Assembly: GCA_913777325.1 (NCBI GenBank)
Contig: CAJYSA010000103.1
Coordinates: 1-34,204, forward strand
Length of the DNA stretch: 34,204 bases
Reading direction: 5' to 3'
From: an uncultured Sphingomonas sp.
GTDB taxonomy: Bacteria; Pseudomonadota; Alphaproteobacteria; Sphingomonadales; Sphingomonadaceae
Shown in pieces: positions 24,561 through 33,536 of the stretch. Position 1 is the stretch's first letter, and every line of letters begins with the position of its first letter. A program made the position numbers and the translations under genes. The notes under the pieces are model-generated. The model did no database searches. It was not told the origin of the DNA and worked only from the letters and a program-made list of their open reading frames with translations.

Positions 24561-26864
24561 TCAGGCGGGGGCGTACCAGATCGAGCCGGCGGCGAACAGC
24601 GTCGCGGCATCGGTGGTATGACCGGAAGCGAACGCCACCTGCGTCGCGCCACCGGGCCGCCGTCCGTGCAGCGCGATCGCGACGCGCAGCACGCGCCCGT
24701 CGTGCCGCCGCTCGAACGCCAGCACATGCGCCGCATCGGGGCCGTCCACCGTCGCGGGCGCGTAATCGCCGTCGGCGAACAGCGCCGGATCGTCGCGCCG
24801 CAGCCGGAGCAGGTCGGCGATCAGCCGCAGCTTGGCAGGGGGGCCGCCCGCCAGCGCCGCCGCACGCGCGGCATAATCCACCGGACGGCGATTGTCGGGA
24901 TCGACCATCGTCAGATCGGCGAACTCGGTCCCCTGATACAGGTCGGGCACCCCCGGCGCGGTATAGCGGAGCAGCACCTGCGCCAGCATGTTCGCCTGCG
25001 CCTCCTCCTCCAGCATCGCGACCGTCCGCGCGATCAGCGCGAGCGCCGCCGGATCATCCGGCAATGCCTCGACCAGCGCGGCGGCGGCGGCCTCATAGTC
25101 ATTATCCGGCGCCTCCCACGACGATCGCAGCTTCGCCTCACGCAGCGCCTTCTGCTGCCACGCCTGCACCCGCGCGACGAAATCGGGCGTCATGCCCTCC
25201 TCGGGCCACGCCCCGACCAGCGTCTGGAACAGCATGTAGCGATCGGCATCGTCGAACCCGCCGTCATCCCGCTCCAGCCATTCGAGCACCGCCGCGCGCC
25301 ACGCGTCGGTCCGCGCGCTCACCACCGCCAGCCGCGCACGCGTGTCCTCGCCGCGCTTGTGGTCGTGGGTGGCGGTGGTCAGCATCGCGCGCGGCACGTC
25401 GCGGGCGCGCGCGGTCATCAGCGCGTGGAACGCGGCGGGGGTCATCCCCATGCGCTCCGCATCGAAGCCGACGTCGTTGCGCGACAGCAACCGGCCATAG
25501 CGGTAGAAGCCGGTGTCCTCGACCGCCTTGGCCGCGATCGGCGCCGAGAGTTGCTGGAACCGCCGCACCGCGTCGGCGGTGTCCGCGCCACCGTCGCCCG
25601 CCAGCCACGCCAGCACCAGATCGACGACCGACGCTTCCCCCGGCGGGATCAGCTCGGCCACCCGCGCGCGCGCGGCGTCGCGGATCGCGGCATCGCTGGC
25701 GGGCGCATCGGGGCCATAGGTGCGATAGACCGGGAACACCCACAGCAATCGCTCGATCGCACGGCGCAGCATCGCGGCGGTGACGCCATCGGGCGCCACC
25801 GCGTGGAAGGCGGCGACGCAGGCATCGAGCTGACCGGAGAACTGCCACGACAGCAGGTCTTGCCGGGCCTGGAACTCCTCGGGCTCGAACGCGGCGCTGC
25901 GCCCGCTGATCTCCTCCCACAAATCGCCCAGCGGCGCGGCGCCCGCTGGATCGTGGAGCAAGGAGGCGACCTGTTCCATGAAGTCGTAGCCGCTGGTTCC
26001 GTCCACGCCCCAGCCCAGCGGCTGCGGCTCGTCCGCCGCCAGGATCTTTTCGATCACGATCCATGCGTCCGGACCCAGCCGTTCGCGCAGCCGGCGCGTG
26101 TAGCCGATCGGATCGGTCAGCCCGTCGACATGGTCGATCCGCACGCCATCGATCAGCCCCTCGTCGTGGAGCCGGAAGTACAGCGCGTGCGTCTTCTCGA
26201 ACACCGCCGGATCCTCGATCCGCACGCCGGCCAGTTCGTTGATGGAGAAGAACCGCCGCCAGTTCAGCTCGTCGTTGGCCACGCGCCAGAACGCCAGCCG
26301 GTAATGCTGGCGCGCCAGCAACTCCGCCAGCGGGATCGTCACGGCGTCGGCCTGGTCCGCGTCGCGGATCGGGAAACGATGCTCGCCATACGCCAGCACG
26401 CTCCAGCGCCCATCTTGCCGGTCCAGCGACAGATCGCCGTTCGCCAGCGCCTCGGACAGCGGCGCGCCCAACACCGGCAGCACGATCGGCGTACGCCAGT
26501 CGATGTCGAACACCGCCGCATGCGCGCTGTCCGCGCCGTGGCGCAGCACGTCCTGCCACCAGCCATTGCTGTCGCCGGCCACGCCCATGTGATTGGGCAC
26601 GATGTCGATCACCATCCCCATGCCGCGCGTGCGCAGCGCCGCCACCAACGATCGGAACGCGGCCTCGCCGCCCAGTTCCGGGTTGATCGTCGTCGGATCG
26701 ACCACGTCGTAGCCGTGTGTCGATCCCGGCGCCGCGGTGGTGACCGGCGAGGCATAGACGTGGCTGATGCCCAGATCGTCCAGATACGGCACCAGCGCCT
26801 CCGCCGCGGCGAAGGTGAAATCCTTGTGGAACTGAAAGCGATAGGTGGCGCGTGGCAGGGTCAT
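24561..26864 (-). CDS. treY: Maltooligosyltrehalose synthase
   Basis: TreY (GH13 subfamily 26) converts the reducing-end alpha-1,4 linkage of maltodextrins into the alpha,alpha-1,1 linkage of trehalose by intramolecular transglucosylation. The 767-residue sequence begins ATYRFQFHKDFTFAAA, has DIVPNHMG, the nucleophile Asp in DGVRIDHVDGL, the acid/base Glu in IVIEKILA, and the late THDHKRGEDTRAR motif containing the third acidic residue. PDLYQGTEF and the short C-terminal beta domain close it. Length is in the family range. Its ATG overlaps the malQ stop (ATGA, 26861-26864). It is the last gene of the operon. The next enzyme, TreZ, is encoded two genes upstream. Confidence 0.97.
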   Translation of the reverse strand: MTLPRATYRFQFHKDFTFAAAEALVPYLDDLGISHVYASPVTTAAPGSTHGYDVVDPTTINPELGGEAAFRSLVAALRTRGMGMVIDIVPNHMGVAGDSNGWWQDVLRHGADSAHAAVFDIDWRTPIVLPVLGAPLSEALANGDLSLDRQDGRWSVLAYGEHRFPIRDADQADAVTIPLAELLARQHYRLAFWRVANDELNWRRFFSINELAGVRIEDPAVFEKTHALYFRLHDEGLIDGVRIDHVDGLTDPIGYTRRLRERLGPDAWIVIEKILAADEPQPLGWGVDGTSGYDFMEQVASLLHDPAGAAPLGDLWEEISGRSAAFEPEEFQARQDLLSWQFSGQLDACVAAFHAVAPDGVTAAMLRRAIERLLWVFPVYRTYGPDAPASDAAIRDAARARVAELIPPGEASVVDLVLAWLAGDGGADTADAVRRFQQLSAPIAAKAVEDTGFYRYGRLLSRNDVGFDAERMGMTPAAFHALMTARARDVPRAMLTTATHDHKRGEDTRARLAVVSARTDAWRAAVLEWLERDDGGFDDADRYMLFQTLVGAWPEEGMTPDFVARVQAWQQKALREAKLRSSWEAPDNDYEAAAAALVEALPDDPAALALIARTVAMLEEEAQANMLAQVLLRYTAPGVPDLYQGTEFADLTMVDPDNRRPVDYAARAAALAGGPPAKLRLIADLLRLRRDDPALFADGDYAPATVDGPDAAHVLAFERRHDGRVLRVAIALHGRRPGGATQVAFASGHTTDAATLFAAGSIWYAPA

Positions 26865-28726
26865 GCGGGCCTCTTGGCATTGAGCAGCGCGGTACGGCGC
26901 GCCACGTCGCGCCGCGCCAGCAACGCCGCGGTCGGCGCGTCCATGCGGCGGCGCCAGTTGGGGTGTTCGTCGATCGTGCCGGGCAGGTTCGGCTGCTCCT
27001 CAAGCGCGAGCAGATCCTCCAGCGGCACGATCGCCAGCGGGCAGGGCGCCTCGGCGACATGCGCGATCATCGCATCCACAGGCGGGGCGGCGGGCGGATC
27101 GCCGGGTTTGCCCATCGCGAGCCACAGCGCGGCGCGCTCGGTGGTGCGCCGCGCCCGGTCGGCACCGCCGCGTCCCAGCTTCTCCGCCCAGTCGATGTCG
27201 CGCGCCTTCCACCAGCCGGCCAGCGTCGGCGTGTCGTGGGTGCCGGTCATCGCCACCGCCGCCTCGTCCCACTCGGCGGGCGGCACGAACCCGCCATCGG
27301 CGTCGCGCTCGAACGGCAGGACGCGCATTCCCAGCATGCAGCGGGTGGCCAGCGTCTCGCGAAACCCCGCCGGCACGGTGCCCAGATCCTCGGCGATCAC
27401 CACCGCCTCGGCCCGATGTGCCTCGATCGCGACGATCCGGCGCAGGTGCGCGCCCGGCATCCGCAGGTACACGCCGTCGCCCGCGCCCGCGCCGGCGGGG
27501 ATCACCCACAGCCGCTCCAGCCCCAGCGCGTGATCGATCCGCAGGCCGCCGGCATGCGCCAGCGCGACGCGCAGCGTCTCGATGAACGGGCGGAAGCCGG
27601 TCCGCTCCAGCGCGAACGGATCGAGCGTGGTGATGCCCCAATTCTGCCCGTCCGGGCCCAGCGGATCGGGCGGCGCGCCTACGCTCAGCCCGGTCAGCAG
27701 CTCGTCGCGCGCGCTCCACGCATGGCTGCCGCCCGCATCCATCCCGACCGCCAGATCGGCGACGATCCCGGTTGCCATCCGCTCCTTGGCGGTGCGCTGC
27801 GCAGTGGCCAGGCCCAGGTCGACGAGCCATTGCAGGAAGGCGTAGAAGGCGACATCGCGCTCATGCTCGGCGGCGAAGCGGATCACCGCCTCGCCATGCG
27901 GATCGTGATAGGCGCTCGGCCAGTCCTGCCAGCCATGCCCAGCCAGCCCGACGTGTAGCGCGTCGAACCGCGCATGGGCCTCCAGCGCGGCGCCACGCTG
28001 CCGGCGATAGGCGCGCGCTGCCGACAACGCGCCCTCGCTTGCCAGATCGAACGCGGCGCGCAATTGCGTCATCCGCGCGCGCGCCGCCTGTGGCCAGTCG
28101 ATCAGCGGCGCGGGCCGGGCCGGGGGCAGCGGCACGCCGATCAACCCGGGGTCGGCGAGCAGCACGTTGTGGAACAGCCGCGTCGACGGCGAATAGGGGC
28201 TGAAGCGGGTGGGATCGGCGGGGAACAAGGCGTGGGTGGGGCTGATCGCCAGCGCCTGTGCCCCGACACGGGCGAAGGCGGCGGCGGCTTCCACCAGCGC
28301 GCCAGCGTCGCCGAACGCGCTGTCGGTGGTGGCGCGCAGGCCGGGGATCTGCACCGCCGCACCCCAGCCGCGCCTTGGTAATGCGCATCGGCGCGGCGCG
28401 ATCGCCAGCGTGAAGGCGCGGCCGCCTGCCAGCAAACGGTGGTAACCCACGCGTTCGATCGGCGGCAGCGTCCCGTCCGCGCCGATCGTCGGGGTCAGGC
28501 GGTTGCCGTCGTCCAGCAGCAGCTCCGCCGTGCCGGAAAGACCGGCGGGCAGCGTGATCGCGCTGCCGGCGTCCGCCGACAGGAACGGCGCCTCGGGCGG
28601 CGCGGTGTTCAGGCACGCTAGCACTGCCTCCAGCACGTCGTCCGCCACGCGCTGCGGATGGCCGTCGGCATCCTCCCAGTCACGCGACAGGCCCGCCGCC
28701 GCCGCGCGGGCGTGAAGATCGCTCAC
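26861..28726 (-). CDS. malQ: 4-alpha-glucanotransferase (amylomaltase)
   Basis: MalQ (GH77) moves segments between maltodextrins, so chains too short for TreY can be lengthened. The product is 621 residues from GTG 28726, which overlaps the treZ stop as GTGA; ATG 28738 would add four residues. The N-terminal 140 or so residues are the beta-rich domain of the longer bacterial MalQs. The GH77 core follows: QIPGLRATTDSAFGDAG, HALFPADPTRFSPYSPSTR, the nucleophile Asp in LRIDHALGLERLW, the acid/base Glu in IAEDLGTVP, and the transition-state Asp in TGTHDTPTL. It is encoded between treZ and treY, so the product is made in step with both. Confidence 0.93.
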   Translation of the reverse strand: MSDLHARAAAAGLSRDWEDADGHPQRVADDVLEAVLACLNTAPPEAPFLSADAGSAITLPAGLSGTAELLLDDGNRLTPTIGADGTLPPIERVGYHRLLAGGRAFTLAIAPRRCALPRRGWGAAVQIPGLRATTDSAFGDAGALVEAAAAFARVGAQALAISPTHALFPADPTRFSPYSPSTRLFHNVLLADPGLIGVPLPPARPAPLIDWPQAARARMTQLRAAFDLASEGALSAARAYRRQRGAALEAHARFDALHVGLAGHGWQDWPSAYHDPHGEAVIRFAAEHERDVAFYAFLQWLVDLGLATAQRTAKERMATGIVADLAVGMDAGGSHAWSARDELLTGLSVGAPPDPLGPDGQNWGITTLDPFALERTGFRPFIETLRVALAHAGGLRIDHALGLERLWVIPAGAGAGDGVYLRMPGAHLRRIVAIEAHRAEAVVIAEDLGTVPAGFRETLATRCMLGMRVLPFERDADGGFVPPAEWDEAAVAMTGTHDTPTLAGWWKARDIDWAEKLGRGGADRARRTTERAALWLAMGKPGDPPAAPPVDAMIAHVAEAPCPLAIVPLEDLLALEEQPNLPGTIDEHPNWRRRMDAPTAALLARRDVARRTALLNAKRPA

Positions 28727-30408
28727 GGCTCGATCCATGCCGTGAATCGCTCGCCCTCGGTGAAGAACGGATCGGCGCCGCCCGGCAGGGTCGCGGGCTG
28801 ATCGCCCAGGTCGATCGCCAGGCCCAGCGTCGTCCCGTCGCCCAGCCGCCAGCGCGCGACCACCGCCGCCGCGCCGATCGCCTGTGCGCCCACCGCCGTG
28901 GCGCCCGCCAGATGCGGCACGATGCGCTCGCGTCGCAGCGTCAGCAGGTCGCGGTACAGCGTGCGCCACGCCGCCGCGTCCTGCCCCGGCTGCGGCACCG
29001 ATGCGTCGAACGTGGCGCGTGCGTTGGGGTCCGGGATGCGCGCCCGCGCCTCGGGATCGGCGAAGGCGTCGAACTTGGCGAACTCCTTGCGCCGCCCCTC
29101 GCGCACCGCATCGGCCAGCGCGTCGTGGAAGTCGGTGAAGAAGAGGAACGGCGTCTCGCTCCCGTCCTCCTCGCCCATGAACAGCAGCGGTACTTGCGGG
29201 CACAGCAGCAGCAGCGCGGTCGCCGCGCGCAGCTTGGCCGCGTCGGTCAGCGCGATCAGCCGCTCGCCCAGCGCGCGATTGCCGACCTGGTCGTGGTTCT
29301 GCAGGAACGAGACGAACCGCGTCGGCGGCAGGTGCGCGCTCTTGCTGCCGCGCGGCGTCCCGTCGTGGTTGATCGAACCTTCGCCCTGATAGATGAACCC
29401 CTCCGCCAGGCACCGCGCCAGCCGTTCGGCGGGGTGATCCGCGAAATCGGCATAATAAGCGCTGGTCTCGCCGGTCAGCAGGACGTGCATCACATTGTGG
29501 AAATCGTCGTTCCACTGCGCATCGAACGCGCCGTCGCGCAGCCGCGCGGCATCGTTCTCCTCGTTCTCCAGCACCAGATGCACCGGGCGGTCGGGCAGCG
29601 CGGCGCGGATCTCCGCGGCCATGGCGTCGAGGAAGTCGGGGTTGCGGATCGCGTGGACCGCATCGAAGCGCAGCCCGTCGATGCGATAGTCGCGCAGCCA
29701 CATCAGCGCATTGTCGATGAAGAAGCGCGCCACCGGCTCCCGCTCCACCGCCACCGCGCCGCCCCATGGCGTATGCACCTCGGCATCGAAGAAGTCGGCG
29801 GCATAGGCGCCCAGGTAATTTCCGTCCGGTCCGAAGTGATTGTAGACTACGTCCAGGAACACGCTCAGCCCGTGGCCGTGCGCGGCATCGACCAGCCGGC
29901 GCAGCTCGGTGGGGCAGCCATAGTCCTCCTGCACCGCATAGGGCAGCACGCCGTCATAGCCCCAGCCGCGCGTGCCGCCGAACGCGCCGACCGGCATCAG
30001 CTCGATCGCGGTGATGCCGGCGGCGGCGATCGCGGGCAGCCGCTCGATCACGCCGGCAAAGCCACCCAGCGCGCCCGCGTGGCACTCCAGGATCACCAGT
30101 TCGTGAAAAAGGTGTCCCGTCCAGTTTTGATGCTGCCATTCGAAGGCATGTTCGGGCACCACGCTCCACCCATGCACCCCGCCGGACTGCGTTCTCGATG
30201 CCGGATCCGGCACCGATTGTCCCGCGATACGAAAGCGATAGCGCGCGCCCGGCCCCTCGGCGCGGTCGATCGCGTACCAGCCGTCACCCGTCGTCTCCAT
30301 TGCGGCCGCCGCCGCGCCGTCGATCTCCAGCGTCACGCCATCGGCGTCGGGCGCCCACAGGCGGAAGCGTGTGCCGCCGTCCACCAGCGGCTCCGGTCCC
30401 CAGCGCAT
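28723..30408 (-). CDS. treZ: Maltooligosyltrehalose trehalohydrolase
   Basis: TreZ (GH13 subfamily 10) cleaves trehalose from maltooligosyltrehalose. The 561-residue chain has the N-terminal CBM48-like beta domain (GTRFRLWAPDADGVTLEI), the LFHELVILECHAGAL entry, VFLDVVYNHFGPDGN, the nucleophile Asp in LRFDAVHAI, the acid/base Glu in LVLENEEND and the stabiliser Asp in QNHDQVGNRA. The LLFMGEEDG motif is also typical. ATG 30408 shares one base with the glgX stop (TGATG). The frame extends six codons upstream, but the domain starts at MRWGPEP. It is the second of the four overlapping enzyme genes. Confidence 0.97.
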   Translation of the reverse strand: MRWGPEPLVDGGTRFRLWAPDADGVTLEIDGAAAAAMETTGDGWYAIDRAEGPGARYRFRIAGQSVPDPASRTQSGGVHGWSVVPEHAFEWQHQNWTGHLFHELVILECHAGALGGFAGVIERLPAIAAAGITAIELMPVGAFGGTRGWGYDGVLPYAVQEDYGCPTELRRLVDAAHGHGLSVFLDVVYNHFGPDGNYLGAYAADFFDAEVHTPWGGAVAVEREPVARFFIDNALMWLRDYRIDGLRFDAVHAIRNPDFLDAMAAEIRAALPDRPVHLVLENEENDAARLRDGAFDAQWNDDFHNVMHVLLTGETSAYYADFADHPAERLARCLAEGFIYQGEGSINHDGTPRGSKSAHLPPTRFVSFLQNHDQVGNRALGERLIALTDAAKLRAATALLLLCPQVPLLFMGEEDGSETPFLFFTDFHDALADAVREGRRKEFAKFDAFADPEARARIPDPNARATFDASVPQPGQDAAAWRTLYRDLLTLRRERIVPHLAGATAVGAQAIGAAAVVARWRLGDGTTLGLAIDLGDQPATLPGGADPFFTEGERFTAWIEP

Positions 30409-32507
30409 CACGGCGCGCTCTTCCACGTCACCAGCACCGCGCCCTGCGGTGCGACGTCGTAGCTGTCCTCGATCTCGACCTCGCCCTGCTCGGGCTTTGC
30501 GCTGTCGATCAACACGATACGCGTCGCGTGCGGCGGGGGCAGGGTGAAGGTCACGGCGTCACCGGAGGCGTTGAGCAGCAAGGATACCGCCTCCACCTGT
30601 CCATCGTCGGTACGCGTCGCGCGGCGCATCATCAGCGCGCGGCCCTCCGGGTTCTGCCAGTCCTCGGGCGACAATTGCTGCCCGCGCTCATCCCACCACT
30701 CGATGTCGTTGACGCCGTTCTCCCCCGTCTCCTGTCCGTAGAGGAAGGTCGGGCTGCGCAGCACCGGATAGCGACGACGCAGCTCCGCCAAGCGTCCCGT
30801 GAAGTCGATCTGCGCCTGCCCTTCGGGTGTCGCCGCCGCCTTCCAGTCGAGCCAGCTGATCTCATTGTCCTGACAATAGGCGTTATTATTGCCCTGCTGC
30901 GTGCGTCCGAATTCATCGCCCGCGACCAGCATCGGCGTGCCCAGTGACGCCATCAACGTGGTCAGCATCGAGCGCATGACGCGCCCGCGCGCGTCGTTGA
31001 CCGCTTGGTCGTCGGTCGGCCCCTCGACGCCCCAGTTGCACGAGGCGTTGTGCGAATGGCCGTCGCGATTGTCCTCGCCATTCGCCTCGTTGTGCCGCTC
31101 CTCGTACATCACCGTGTCGGCCAGCGTGAAGCCGTCGTGCGCCGCGAGCAGGTTGACGCTCGCCCACGGTCGCCGCGCGCGTCGGTCGAACAGGTCGCCC
31201 GACCCCGCGAGCCGCGCTGCCAGATCGGGGCGCTTGCCCGGCTCGCCGCGCCAGAATTCACGCACCGTGTCGCGATATTTGTCGTTCCACTCCGCAAAAC
31301 CGGGCGGAAAGTTGCCGAGCTGATAGCCGCCCGGCCCGACGTCCCACGGCTCGGTGATCAGCTTCAGCCGCCCCAGCACCGGATCCTGTCGCAGCACGTC
31401 GAAGAACGCCGATCCCGGATCGAAGCCATGCTCCTCGCGCCCCAGCGTCAGCCCCAGGTCGAAGCGGAAGCCGTCGATCCCGAAGCTGGTCGCCCAATAG
31501 CGCAGCGAATCCGCGACCATCTGGATCACCCGCGCCTTGCTCATGTTCAGCGTGTTGCCGGTGCCGGTGTCGTTGATCGTATAACGGGGGTTGTCCTTGA
31601 CCAGCCGATAGTAGCTGGCGTTGTCCAACCCGCGCCACGACAGCGTCGGGCCTTTTTCCGACCCTTCGCAGGTGTGGTTGTAGACGACGTCGAGGATCAC
31701 CTCTATCCCCGCCTTGTGCAGCCGGTGAACCGCGCGGCGCAGCTCGTCCTGATGCTCGGTCGCCATATAGCTCTGTTCGGGGGCGAAGAACCCGAGCGTG
31801 TTGTAGCCCCAGTAGTTGCGCAGCCCCTTCTCCTGCAGAAAGCGGTCCTGCGTGAAGGTGTGGATCGGCAGCAGCTCGATCGCGGTGACGCCGGTGCGTT
31901 GCAGATGCTTGATGACCGCCGGATGGCCGAGCGCCGCATAGGTGCCGCGTTCGCGCGCGGGCACCAGCTCCATCAGCTTGGTCAGGCCCTTGACGTGCGC
32001 CTCATAGATCACCGTCTCCGACCACGGCGTGTTTGGTCGCCGGTCGCGCGACCAGTCCCAGTGATCGTCGACCACCACCGCCTTGGGCATCGCGGGCGCG
32101 CTGTCGCGCTTGTCGAACGACAGGTCTTCCTTGCGGTGTCCGATGCGGTAGCCGTGGAGCGCGTCGGTCCATTTGATCTGGCCCTGGATGCGACGCGCAT
32201 AGGGATCGAGCAGCAACTTGTTCGGGTTGAAGCGGTGTCCCGCCTCGGGCTCATACCGCCCGTGTGCCCGCAGGCCGTAGACAAGCCCCGGCCCCACGTC
32301 CGGCAGGTAGCCGTGCCACACCTCGTCGGTACACTCGGGCAGCGGCAGCCGCTTCAACTCACGCTTGCCCGCGCTGTCGAAGATGCAAACCTCGATCGCG
32401 TCGGCATTGGCGGAGAAGACGGCGAAATTGACGCCCTCGCCGTCGAACGTGGTGCCGAGCGGATAGGGCGATCCCGGCAATAGCCGGTCCGGCAAGTCGT
32501 GCAACAT
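30408..32507 (-). CDS. glgX: Glycogen debranching enzyme (GlgX/TreX type isoamylase)
   Basis: This GH13 subfamily 11 enzyme hydrolyses alpha-1,6 branches of glycogen and limit dextrins, supplying linear chains to the trehalose route. The 699-residue protein has the CBM48 domain with PYPLGTTFDGEGVNFAVFSANA, VIYEAHVKGLT, LDVVYNHTCEGSE, the nucleophile Asp in GFRFDLGLTLGRE, the acid/base Glu in LITEPWDVG, and AHDGFTLADTV with the third acid. The GDEFGRTQQGNNNAYCQDN block is diagnostic of GlgX. ATG 32507 has GGGAG four bases upstream. The frame is open upstream into the DUF2934 gene, but without domain content. A 61-nt gap separates it from DUF2934. Confidence 0.96.
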   Translation of the reverse strand: MLHDLPDRLLPGSPYPLGTTFDGEGVNFAVFSANADAIEVCIFDSAGKRELKRLPLPECTDEVWHGYLPDVGPGLVYGLRAHGRYEPEAGHRFNPNKLLLDPYARRIQGQIKWTDALHGYRIGHRKEDLSFDKRDSAPAMPKAVVVDDHWDWSRDRRPNTPWSETVIYEAHVKGLTKLMELVPARERGTYAALGHPAVIKHLQRTGVTAIELLPIHTFTQDRFLQEKGLRNYWGYNTLGFFAPEQSYMATEHQDELRRAVHRLHKAGIEVILDVVYNHTCEGSEKGPTLSWRGLDNASYYRLVKDNPRYTINDTGTGNTLNMSKARVIQMVADSLRYWATSFGIDGFRFDLGLTLGREEHGFDPGSAFFDVLRQDPVLGRLKLITEPWDVGPGGYQLGNFPPGFAEWNDKYRDTVREFWRGEPGKRPDLAARLAGSGDLFDRRARRPWASVNLLAAHDGFTLADTVMYEERHNEANGEDNRDGHSHNASCNWGVEGPTDDQAVNDARGRVMRSMLTTLMASLGTPMLVAGDEFGRTQQGNNNAYCQDNEISWLDWKAAATPEGQAQIDFTGRLAELRRRYPVLRSPTFLYGQETGENGVNDIEWWDERGQQLSPEDWQNPEGRALMMRRATRTDDGQVEAVSLLLNASGDAVTFTLPPPHATRIVLIDSAKPEQGEVEIEDSYDVAPQGAVLVTWKSAP

Positions 32508-32545
32508 CGTGCTCCCGTCAGGAGGTAAGGCGTATCCGATGAACG

Positions 32546-32564
32546 CGGGGCGTCGTGCGCCCCG
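32546..32564. other. Short hairpin between DUF2934 and glgX
   Basis: CGGGGCG and CGCCCCG pair over seven bases around a 5-nt loop, 5 nt past the DUF2934 stop and 39 nt ahead of glgX on the minus strand. No T-run follows. It could reduce read-through or set the ratio of small protein to enzymes. Confidence 0.4.
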
Positions 32565-32568
32565 GCGA

Positions 32569-32877
32569 TCAGGTGGTGCGCTTGCGGCGGGTTGCCGGCT
32601 TCTTGGCCGCGCCCTTGGCGGCGGGTTCCGGGACGGCAACCGGTTCTGGCGCGGCCGTGGCTGCTGGCGGTTCTGCCACATCCGCACCGATGGCGGGCGC
32701 CGCGGCGCCGGCGTCCGCATCAACCTGCGGGTCGGGTTCGTCCGCTACCGGCCCTTCGCCAGCGAACGCGCGCTCGGCCTGTTCCCAATGCTCGCGGTCA
32801 CGGCCATGCGGCTCGCCTTCCTGCTTCCACAGACGATAGGCTTCTTCGCTGATCCGGGCGTGACGGTCGTCGGCCAT
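32569..32877 (-). CDS. DUF2934 protein with Ala/Pro-rich tail
   Basis: The 102-residue protein starts with the short DUF2934 motif (RHARISEEAYRLWKQEGEPHGRDREHWEQAE, about residues 5-36), followed by an acidic, Ala/Pro-rich low-complexity stretch and a basic tail (KKPATRRKRTT). DUF2934 proteins are of unknown function, often found near carbohydrate or stress genes. I chose ATG 32877, eight bases after AAGGGG, over the ATG six bases further upstream, which is too close to that site. It is likely the first gene of the trehalose transcript. The positive tail may contact nucleic acid or glucan; that is speculation. Confidence 0.85.
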   Translation of the reverse strand: MADDRHARISEEAYRLWKQEGEPHGRDREHWEQAERAFAGEGPVADEPDPQVDADAGAAAPAIGADVAEPPAATAAPEPVAVPEPAAKGAAKKPATRRKRTT

Positions 32878-32899
32878 GAGCATGTCCCCTTTTGCTTTC

Positions 32900-32927
32900 G
32901 ACGCAAAACTCGCGAGCGCACGGTTCG
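32900..32927 (-). promoter_or_regulatory. Possible EcfG-type general stress promoter of the trehalose operon
   Basis: Read on the minus strand, CGAACC (32927-32922) and CGTC (32903-32900) are separated by 18 nt, close to the EcfG pattern GGAAC plus CGTT but with one mismatch in each box. The boxes lie 23 nt ahead of the DUF2934 start, which suits a promoter. The match is suggestive only. Confidence 0.25.
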
Positions 32928-32961
32928 TCGCACGCCCGCCCGAGAAAATCGTGCATCTGTA

Positions 32962-33375
32962 TCAGGTGCGGGCGAGCAGCACCGCACTCCCCACGGCCAG
33001 CCCGTCCTCGATCAGCCCGCTGGCCGTCTGTCCCCAACGTCGGGTCGCGTGTTCGCGCAGGCGCAAGGTCAGGTGCGATGCCGCCACGGCGGCGACGCCG
33101 CCCAGCAACGCCCCCGCCAACCGGTCGCCGCGCGGCGCACAGGCGGCACCGGCCACCGCGCCGCTCAACAGCCGACCCGCGATGCCGGCGGGGACCGTCC
33201 GATCGGGAGCGTCCTTCCTCTTGTCGCCGGCCAGTTCACCTGCGGCGAGCAACAGCGACCCCGTCGACAACAATGGTGCGCGCACGGCGGCACCGCGCCG
33301 CGTCGCGGCCAGTGCGGCGAGCGGCGTCATCGCGCGCGCGCCAGCCACCGCGCCCATCAGGATCGAACGCCACAT
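32962..33375 (-). CDS. DUF4126-type membrane protein
   Basis: The 137-residue protein contains several hydrophobic segments and the features of DUF4126: an N-terminal GAVAGARAMTPLAALA, a LAAGELAGDKRKDAPDRTVPAGIAGRLLSGAVAGAACA middle (the GEL-GDK-P-P-RT signature), and a C-terminal GGVAAVAASHLTLRLREHATRRWG. The family is found in many bacteria as a small membrane protein of unknown function. ATG 33375 has GGAG eight bases upstream. It is followed 85 nt downstream on the same strand by the DUF2934 gene and may or may not be co-transcribed with it. It is divergent from the chemoreceptor gene. Confidence 0.8.
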   Translation of the reverse strand: MWRSILMGAVAGARAMTPLAALAATRRGAAVRAPLLSTGSLLLAAGELAGDKRKDAPDRTVPAGIAGRLLSGAVAGAACAPRGDRLAGALLGGVAAVAASHLTLRLREHATRRWGQTASGLIEDGLAVGSAVLLART

Positions 33376-33536
33376 CGCCTGCCCTCCGTAATCGTCACGC
33401 CCGCTGAACCCGACAAATGCCGCGTGGTTGCACGCCTTTGAGCGCCCTGATCTGGATTATTTACGGAGTTTTCAATCGATCGCCTTACAGTCGTGCGGTC
33501 GCGACCAGATGGGCTGGACGCTGGCGGAGGTGGGAC

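Noticed and set aside
22541-27533. Two very long plus-strand frames of about 1080 and 999 residues
   Set aside because: They lie opposite pit, DUF47 and treY, are Arg/Gln/His-rich, and come from GC-biased third positions, so they are not genes.
28739-29767. N-terminal extension of malQ to 968 residues, suggesting a TreZ-MalQ fusion
   Set aside because: The extra residues are treZ read in the wrong frame; the GTGA overlap shows two separate genes.
32508-32723. N-terminal extension of glgX to 771 residues
   Set aside because: The added Arg/Pro-rich stretch overlaps the DUF2934 gene and has no domain; ATG 32507 has a proper ribosome site.
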